This document shows, piece after piece, positions 55,590-64,000 of a stretch of DNA of 64,000 nt. The number at the start of each line of letters is the position of its first letter. Position 1 is the first letter of the stretch. Source of the DNA: Mycobacterium decipiens (GTDB taxonomy: Bacteria; Actinomycetota; Actinomycetes; Mycobacteriales; Mycobacteriaceae); assembly GCF_963853665.1 (NCBI RefSeq), contig NZ_OY970459.1, positions 5,239,300 through 5,303,299 of the forward strand, in the 5' to 3' direction. The position numbers were made by a program, and so were the translations under genes. Below the pieces are notes generated by a model. The model was not told the DNA's origin. It saw only the letters and a program-made list of their open reading frames with translations, and searched no databases.

Positions 55590-56810
55590 ATGCCGAGTCC
55601 GCGCCGCGAAGACGGCGATGCGCTGCGCTGTGGCGACCGCAGCGCGGCTGTCACCGAGATCCGGGCAGCGCTGGCCGCGTTGGGGATGCTGGATCGTCCA
55701 GACGAGGATCTGACCACCGGCCGGAACGTCGCACTCGAGTTGTTCGACGCGGAGCTCGACCAGGCGGTCCGTGCCTTCCAGCAGCATCGCGGTCTGCTGG
55801 TGGACGGCATCGTCGGTGAGGCCACCTACCGCGCGTTGAAGGAAGCCTCGTACCGGCTAGGTGCCCGCACGCTGTACCACCAGTTCGGTGCCCCGCTCTA
55901 CGGTGACGACGTCGCTACCCTGCAGGCTCGGCTGCAGGACCTTGGTTTCTACACCGGGCTGGTTGACGGTCACTTTGGGTTACAGACCCACAACGCGTTG
56001 ATGTCCTATCAGCGTGAGTACGGCCTCGCCGCAGACGGTATCTGTGGTCCAGAAACGTTGCGTTCCTTGTATTTTCTGAGCTCGCGAGTCAGTGGCGGCT
56101 CACCACATGCAATTCGCGAAGAAGAACTGGTCCGCAACTCGGGGCCGAAGCTGTCTGGCAAACGGATCATCATTGACCCCGGCCGCGGCGGTGCAGATCG
56201 CGGACTGATTACACAAGGGCCTTCGGGGCCCATCAGCGAAGCGGACATGTTGTGGGACTTGGCAAGTCGGCTCGAGGGGCGAATGACTGCCATCGGCATG
56301 GACACATATCTGTCCCGCCCGACCAACCGCAGCCCATCGGACGCAGAGCGCGCCGCCACGGCCAACGCCGTTGGCGCAGACCTGATGATCAGTCTGCGGT
56401 GCGAGACCCAGGCCAGCCCTGCGGCCAATGGTGTGGCCTCTTTTCACTTCGGCAACTCGCACGGTTCGGTGTCCACCATCGGCCGCAATCTAGCCGACTT
56501 CATTCAACGAGAAGTGGTGGCGCGAACCGGCTTACGGGATTGTCGTGTCCATGGTCGGACGTGGGATCTGTTACGGCTGACCAGAATGCCGACCGTTCAG
56601 GTCGATATCGGCTATATCACCAACCCGCGCGATTGTGGGAAGTTGGTCTCAACACAGACCCGAGATGCCATCGCCGAGGGGATTCTCGCCGCGGTCAAGC
56701 GGCTGTATCTGCTAGGCAAGAACGATCGACCCACCGGCACATTCACTTTCGCCGAGTTGCTCGCCCACGAACTGTCTGTCGAGCGGGCGAGCAGACTCAG
56801 CGGTTCCTAG
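55590..56810 (+). CDS. cwlM: CwlM, N-acetylmuramoyl-L-alanine amidase-like regulator of MurA
   Basis: A 406-residue protein with two N-terminal peptidoglycan-binding repeats (about 15-85 and 100-165; FQQHRGLLVDGIVGEATYRAL; YGDDVATLQARLQDLGFYTG), then an amidase_3 domain (GKRIIIDPGRGGADRGLITQ; ANAVGADLMISLRCETQASP; VQVDIGYITNPRD). In M. tuberculosis CwlM is essential, cytoplasmic, phosphorylated by PknB and stimulates MurA. GGAGG lies at 55576-55580. The 3' end overlaps the convergent gene by 14 bp. Confidence 0.95.
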   Translation: MPSPRREDGDALRCGDRSAAVTEIRAALAALGMLDRPDEDLTTGRNVALELFDAELDQAVRAFQQHRGLLVDGIVGEATYRALKEASYRLGARTLYHQFGAPLYGDDVATLQARLQDLGFYTGLVDGHFGLQTHNALMSYQREYGLAADGICGPETLRSLYFLSSRVSGGSPHAIREEELVRNSGPKLSGKRIIIDPGRGGADRGLITQGPSGPISEADMLWDLASRLEGRMTAIGMDTYLSRPTNRSPSDAERAATANAVGADLMISLRCETQASPAANGVASFHFGNSHGSVSTIGRNLADFIQREVVARTGLRDCRVHGRTWDLLRLTRMPTVQVDIGYITNPRDCGKLVSTQTRDAIAEGILAAVKRLYLLGKNDRPTGTFTFAELLAHELSVERASRLSGS

Positions 56811-57570
56811 TCGCCGCCACCCCGAATGCCAGGGTTTGCAGCCCATTGCCAACCGTCGACCCCGCCGCCACCGGCTCTTCCAGTTGAGCATTCTCCAGCA
56901 AGCGCTCTAGGGCGGCCTCGACTTCGGCTTTCCATCCCAGGCCTTTGTCCAGTTCGAGACGCAACCTCGGGAAGTACGGGTGCGGTGCCACCACCACGAA
57001 ACCCGCGTCCAGCAAGAAGTCCGCGCTAATGATGCAGTGTTCGACCGAACAGTCGCCGAGGGCCTCTAACACCGGCCGGACGTCCGGGGTAACCGCTCCC
57101 GGATTCTGCAGTTCGGTGGCCGCCGACGTCCGGCCAAACGCTTCCAGCGCCCGGACGCCGCGCCGGACCAGCTCGTCAATCACCCGGGCAATCAGGCTGT
57201 GCGGTAGATCTTCGTCGGCTTGTCCGCGCTCGATGCCCATCGACGTCAGCAGTACCGCGTCCGCCGATACCGGCGCGGTGGGAAACCGCTGGGCCCGCGG
57301 TACCGCCCTGGGCGGAGCGTAGAGCACATACCCGAGGCATGGTGGTTCGGCGTGGCTGCGCTCGTCGGGGACCGCAGTAGCGACCTGACCGCACGAACCC
57401 CACTCCAGCATCACCATCGACAACCAGGCTTCCTTTTCGAATTCAGGGTCGGCGAGATGGTCTTCTTTACCTAGGGTCGCGGGGTCGACCTCCCAGAAAA
57501 CACAGCGGCGCGCATGCTTGGGCAGCTGCTCGAAGGCTTCGAGTCGCAGCGCTGTGATACGAGCGGACAA
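56797..57570 (-). CDS. Conserved GNAT-like protein (Rv3916c-like)
   Basis: A 257-residue protein that I match by sequence and position to M. tuberculosis Rv3916c. Conserved blocks are ITALRLEAFEQLPKHARRCV, VMLEWGSCGQVATAVPDE, PPCLGYVLYAPPRAVPRAQR and FPRLRLELDKGLGWKAEVEA. The first part is GNAT-acetyltransferase-like but no acetyl-CoA loop is obvious. I chose the TTG at 57570 because AGGAG sits 6 nt upstream and it matches the known start; the frame extends a further 10 codons. It is convergent with cwlM. Confidence 0.82.
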   Translation of the reverse strand: MSARITALRLEAFEQLPKHARRCVFWEVDPATLGKEDHLADPEFEKEAWLSMVMLEWGSCGQVATAVPDERSHAEPPCLGYVLYAPPRAVPRAQRFPTAPVSADAVLLTSMGIERGQADEDLPHSLIARVIDELVRRGVRALEAFGRTSAATELQNPGAVTPDVRPVLEALGDCSVEHCIISADFLLDAGFVVVAPHPYFPRLRLELDKGLGWKAEVEAALERLLENAQLEEPVAAGSTVGNGLQTLAFGVAATRNR

Positions 57571-57919
57571 TAGTCTCCTGGCCTCCGTGCGGTACTGCAA
57601 TCCATGGCCCCGCTCCTCCGCGGGCCATCACGCCGCCCGCGTCGTCGCAAGGCGATGCCCACCAGCCCCGCCCTCCCCGGCTGATGTGCATCAGCAACCC
57701 CTCTAGGATAGGAGAGATTGTCGCGATCGGGCCAGTATTCGTAGCGTCACTCCTGTCACCATGCCCGGATCATGTCCGCCCGGGGACAACCGCCCGGCCG
57801 AATCTCTAATCCGTTTGCCGCACAACGATTCTGCGTTCTATCGCGGTGCCTGGGACGGGTTCTTTGCACCCCGACACGGTCCTAGTGTCACAGTGACGTA
57901 ATCACAGAATGTCCCTAGT
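57571..57919. other. Intergenic region parB / GNAT-like gene
   Basis: 349 bp upstream of the GNAT-like gene and downstream of parB. It contains an 11-bp perfect palindrome GTCACAGTGAC at 57887-57897, close to the parB stop, of unknown meaning. No gene is supported. Confidence 0.5.
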
Positions 57920-61317
<3,398 letters not shown>

Positions 61318-61398
61318 GGGTTGCTCTCCCCTCGTCTGCGGATGGGTGTTTCCGATGGGGCCGCCCGCCCGGCCTGCCCCGAAATCTATGGCGGTCCG

Positions 61399-62538
61399 TC
61401 AACGTTTGCGTTTCCTTGGTCGCGCTCCGGGGCGCGGGGTGCGACTGCTCGGACCGGTGTTTCGTCTGGCCGGATTGGGCCTATCGGCTTGTGTGTCCGC
61501 GGTGTTGGTTTCGGTTGCCTCATCCCCGGTCTCCGGCTTCGCCGTCCCCGACTCCGCGTCGCCGTCGCTATCGTCGGCCTCTACCGAGGCCGCCGCCCCA
61601 CCCCCCGGTGCCGTCTTCGGACTCCGCTTGGGCTTGGCGCCCGGTGCCGGTGCGTTGGCTGCCCGGCGCCGGATCGCTTCCTGCTTCTTGGCTTCCTCTT
61701 CCTTTTCGATCATCCCGAACACATAGTGCTGCTGTCCAAACGTCCAGATGTTGTTCGAGAACCAGTACAAGATGATCGCGAGCGGAAGGAACGGTCCGCC
61801 GACTACCACGCCGAGCGGAAACACGTACAGCGCCAGCTTGTTCATCATCGCGGTCTGCGGATTGGCGGCCGCCTCCGCGCTCTGCCGCGCGACCGACGCG
61901 CGACTGTTGAAGTAGGTCGCAATCCCGGCCAGGATCATCACCGGCACACCGACCGCGATCACCGCAGGACGACTGAAATCGATGAACGCATCCAACCCGG
62001 CGCGTTGCGTCATGGAAGCCCCGATCGGGGCGCCGAACAGGTTGGCATCCAGGAAGTGTCCGACGTCCACCGGGCTGAAAACATAGTTCCCGGTGAGGCG
62101 GTTCTCGATCACCGACAGATGCGGTTGACCGAAGCCGCCGGTCGTGCGATTGAACGAGCGCAGCACGTGGTAAAGCCCAAGAAACACCGGGATCTGCGCC
62201 AGCATCGGCAGGCACCCTAGGATCGGATTGAAGCCGTGCTCGCGTTGCAGCTTCTGCATTTCGAGCGCCATGCGCTGACGATCCTTGCCGTACTTCTTCT
62301 GCAGCGCTTTGATCTGCGGCTGCAACTCCTGCATCTGCCGCGTGGTGCGGATCTGGCGCACGAACGGCTTGTACAGCAGCGCACGCAGCGTGAAAACCAG
62401 GAACATCACCGATAGTGCCCAGGCGAAGAAGTTCGACGGCCCCAACACATACGCGAACAACCGGTACCAAACCCACATGATCCACGACACCGGGTAGTAG
62501 ACGAAGTCGAGGCTGAAGAAATCAAACAAAAGACTCAC
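61399..62538 (-). CDS. yidC: YidC/Oxa1 membrane protein insertase
   Basis: A 379-residue insertase. Five or six transmembrane helices ([60 protein letters not shown]) and the cytoplasmic coiled hairpin ([20 protein letters not shown]). The tail after about 310 is Ala/Pro/acidic then Lys/Arg-rich ([11 protein letters not shown]), likely ribosome-contacting. GTG at 62536-62538 gives [12 protein letters not shown] as in M. tuberculosis; it overlaps yidD by 17 bp. Confidence 0.95.
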   Translation of the reverse strand: MSLLFDFFSLDFVYYPVSWIMWVWYRLFAYVLGPSNFFAWALSVMFLVFTLRALLYKPFVRQIRTTRQMQELQPQIKALQKKYGKDRQRMALEMQKLQREHGFNPILGCLPMLAQIPVFLGLYHVLRSFNRTTGGFGQPHLSVIENRLTGNYVFSPVDVGHFLDANLFGAPIGASMTQRAGLDAFIDFSRPAVIAVGVPVMILAGIATYFNSRASVARQSAEAAANPQTAMMNKLALYVFPLGVVVGGPFLPLAIILYWFSNNIWTFGQQHYVFGMIEKEEEAKKQEAIRRRAANAPAPGAKPKRSPKTAPGGGAAASVEADDSDGDAESGTAKPETGDEATETNTADTQADRPNPARRNTGPSSRTPRPGARPRKRKR

Positions 62539-62884
62539 TCTCCCCTTGCTTTGGCGCGGGACCCCAGACATCCATCGCGTCGTCGACGTCTGCGCGGCAA
62601 CTCCGGTTTTCCGGTAGGCGCTCCGGTATCGGGTCCCACCCTCCGCGATGCCAGGGCCCGCACTTAGCGAGTCTGACCGCCGTCAACCAACTCGCTCGAA
62701 CCACGCCATACTCGGTGAGCGCATCGACGGCGTACTGACTACAGGTGGGAATAAACCGGCACGATGCCGGTCGCAGCGGCGAAACCATGTGCCGGTAGGT
62801 CTGGATGAGGAAGATGAGGCAGCCCGCTGCCACCCTGCCGGTGGCCCGGACCGGGCGTAGGCGGCGTCGTCCCGACATCGTCAC
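62522..62884 (-). CDS. yidD: YidD, membrane protein insertion efficiency factor
   Basis: A 120-residue small cysteine-containing protein with the YidD signature [20 protein letters not shown] and [14 protein letters not shown], then [20 protein letters not shown]. It assists Sec/YidC insertion. GTG at 62884 overlaps the rnpA stop by 4 bp. Confidence 0.95.
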   Translation of the reverse strand: MTMSGRRRLRPVRATGRVAAGCLIFLIQTYRHMVSPLRPASCRFIPTCSQYAVDALTEYGVVRASWLTAVRLAKCGPWHRGGWDPIPERLPENRSCRADVDDAMDVWGPAPKQGESESFV

Positions 62885-63243
62885 CGGCCGCTACCCGCCA
62901 GTTCCACAGCCCGTCGTACGCCGCAGCGCAATTGCTGCTCCAACCAGGCCGACGACACATGCCGACTGCTGGGCAGCGCCCGGATCACCATGTGATCGGA
63001 TGGCCGAAGATCGGTGAGTATCGATCGGGCCACGTGCCGCAGCCGGCGCGCCACCCGATGGCGCTCCACGGCCGATCCCACCGCCTTGGCGATAATCAGT
63101 CCGACCCGCGGACCGCTTGCCACTTCGTCCTCACTCCCACGCCACACGTAAACGACGACGTCGGGCTGCACGGTCCGCAGCCCGTGCTTCACCGTTGCGT
63201 CGAAATCCGCTGACCGCCTCATGCGGTTGCGTGCACGAAGCAC
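62881..63243 (-). CDS. rnpA: RnpA, ribonuclease P protein component
   Basis: A 120-residue basic protein of RNase P. It has [36 protein letters not shown] and the RNR-type motif [14 protein letters not shown], followed by [14 protein letters not shown]. It helps the P RNA cleave tRNA 5' leaders. The GTG at 63243 gives the M. tuberculosis-like start; I saw no good Shine-Dalgarno, and the frame is open nine codons further. Confidence 0.94.
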   Translation of the reverse strand: MLRARNRMRRSADFDATVKHGLRTVQPDVVVYVWRGSEDEVASGPRVGLIIAKAVGSAVERHRVARRLRHVARSILTDLRPSDHMVIRALPSSRHVSSAWLEQQLRCGVRRAVELAGSGR

Positions 63244-63266
63244 CGCCAAGAAACCCGGCGCTGCGA

Positions 63267-63410
63267 TCAAGCAGTTAACGCGCGGCGACCCTTGCGGCGC
63301 CGGTTGGCGACGATGGAGCGTCCCGCACGGGTGCGCATCCGCAGCCGGAAACCGTGAACACGGGCTCGACGGCGGTTGTTCGGCTGGAAGGTCCGCTTGC
63401 CCTTGGCCAC
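63267..63410 (-). CDS. rpmH: Ribosomal protein L34
   Basis: A 47-residue L34 with the classic [20 protein letters not shown] and [23 protein letters not shown] start at 63408-63410 with AGGAGAA about 8 nt upstream on the minus strand. rnpA follows 23 bp later, as in nearly all bacteria. Confidence 0.97.
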   Translation of the reverse strand: MAKGKRTFQPNNRRRARVHGFRLRMRTRAGRSIVANRRRKGRRALTA

Positions 63411-64000
63411 GGGCTTCTCCTCGCTCTGTCTGGCATCACCATCCGGCCACTTGCTGCATTCCAACTGGGTTGGTCCGCGGGTCGGTCGGAGGTAGCTTCG
63501 CTGCTGGCCGGCGCGGTCCCCGGACTGATCCAGGTCGCAGCCGCATCGCCGACTTTCGGGCGACTGTTTGAGGGTACTGACACGCCTTCCCCTGGTCAAA
63601 CCTCGCCCGCCCCAACAGAACCACATCAAACCGTCGTGCCCGCCAAGCCGTCCACTATTCTCATGCCCGAGATCGCCACAATCACAAAGAACCCCACCGG
63701 AATACAAAAGAACGGTTGGCAGCTGTACGGAAAACTGTTAGCTTCGGGCGGTGTAGTTATCACGCCGTTTCAGCGCCGAAACGGTGGTCGACAATCAAGC
63801 GAGGATGGCGGATCGACTAGCTGCCCAGACAACCTTGACCGGTTGTCGTGAGCACGGAGATCGCGAGCCGTTGCCGGTAGGTTGCGGCACGCTTTCATCC
63901 CTACTGTCCACACCTGTGGATAACCATGTGGACAGTTGCCTTACCGACAGCAACGTTCGCAACTCGACCCGGAACTAGCGAGAACCAGGGAGATACGTCG
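63411..64000. other. rpmH-dnaA intergenic region, ending at the presumed dnaA start
   Basis: About 590 bp without a convincing gene. It carries the rpmH promoter (not located) and a DnaA-box cluster at 63904-63936. A Shine-Dalgarno CAGGGAGA (63986-63993) ends 7 nt before the window edge, so the dnaA start codon should be the next base outside. Several frames here are open but show no recognisable family. Confidence 0.75.
63904..63936. promoter_or_regulatory. Cluster of three DnaA boxes ahead of dnaA
   Basis: CTGTCCACA at 63904-63912 (plus), TTATCCACA at 63915-63923 (minus, perfect classical box) and CTGTCCACA at 63928-63936 (minus). They probably serve dnaA autoregulation and origin activity together with the dnaA-dnaN region outside the window. 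Confidence 0.8.

Overview
The window is GC-rich mycobacterial chromosome. Gene order and protein sequences follow the distal end of the Mycobacterium tuberculosis chromosome (the whiB6 - ESX-1 - ESX-2 - pcnA - murJ - sigM - trx - parAB - yidC - rpmH run). It is not M. tuberculosis itself: CFP-10 and ESAT-6 are recognisable at a glance but carry substitutions, genes are present that I do not recall from H37Rv, and a large H37Rv block is absent. I read it as a slow-growing Mycobacterium close to, but outside, the tuberculosis complex. The right edge stops a few bases after a good Shine-Dalgarno, where dnaA should begin, so this is probably the last 64 kb of a chromosome record opened at dnaA. 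Comparisons with M. tuberculosis are from memory, not from an alignment.

Region by region. 1-2.6 kb: tail of a MinD-like ATPase, then a divergent ECF sigma factor / NmrA-like reductase / deazaflavin-type oxidoreductase module with two matching ECF-type promoters back to back. 2.7-30.2 kb: complete ESX-1 (type VII) locus: whiB6, an FHA/HTH protein, espE-F-G1-H, eccA1-B1-Ca1-Cb1, PE35-PPE68-esxB-esxA, espI, eccD1, espJ, then on the minus strand espK (frameshifted), espL, espB, eccE1, mycP1. A decayed dps-like gene lies between espJ and espK. 30.3-39.5 kb: an ESX-2 locus reduced to eccA2, eccE2, mycP2, eccD2, a MinD-like ATPase, espG2 and an esxC/esxD-like pair. PPE69, PE36, eccC2, eccB2 and everything up to the cpnT-esxE-esxF toxin operon are gone from this position. 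39.8-45.2 kb: a calcium-loop repeat protein, pcnA, then an accessory block: an NHL beta-propeller protein resembling the PknD sensor, a frameshifted MFS transporter and a cystathionine gamma-lyase-like enzyme. 45.5-64 kb: conserved core: mutT4, a DUF6049-type membrane protein, murJ fused to a pseudokinase, sigM and its anti-sigma factor, trxB2-trxC, cwlM, parB-parA with two perfect parS sites, rsmG, jag, yidC, yidD, rnpA, rpmH and DnaA boxes ahead of dnaA.

How the genes work together. The ESX-1 genes encode the inner-membrane channel (EccB1, EccCa1/Cb1, EccD1, EccE1), the mycosin MycP1, the recycling AAA+ ATPase EccA1, chaperones (EspG1, probably EspH and EspL) and substrates (EsxA/EsxB, PE35/PPE68, EspB, EspE, EspF, EspJ, EspK). 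WhiB6, and PhoP through a box upstream of it, are the expected regulators. The ESX-2 remnant keeps overlapping intact frames but no motor ATPase. The distal block couples cell-wall synthesis (MurJ, CwlM), redox (TrxB2/TrxC), SigM signalling, chromosome segregation (ParAB-parS) and membrane protein insertion (YidC) next to the replication start.

The observations most worth checking are the paired ECF promoters (GTAACT-N16-CGTC in both directions), the 77+53 bp MIRU tandem between eccCa1 and eccCb1, the espK frameshift with an overlapping stop/start, and the motor-less ESX-2 remnant.
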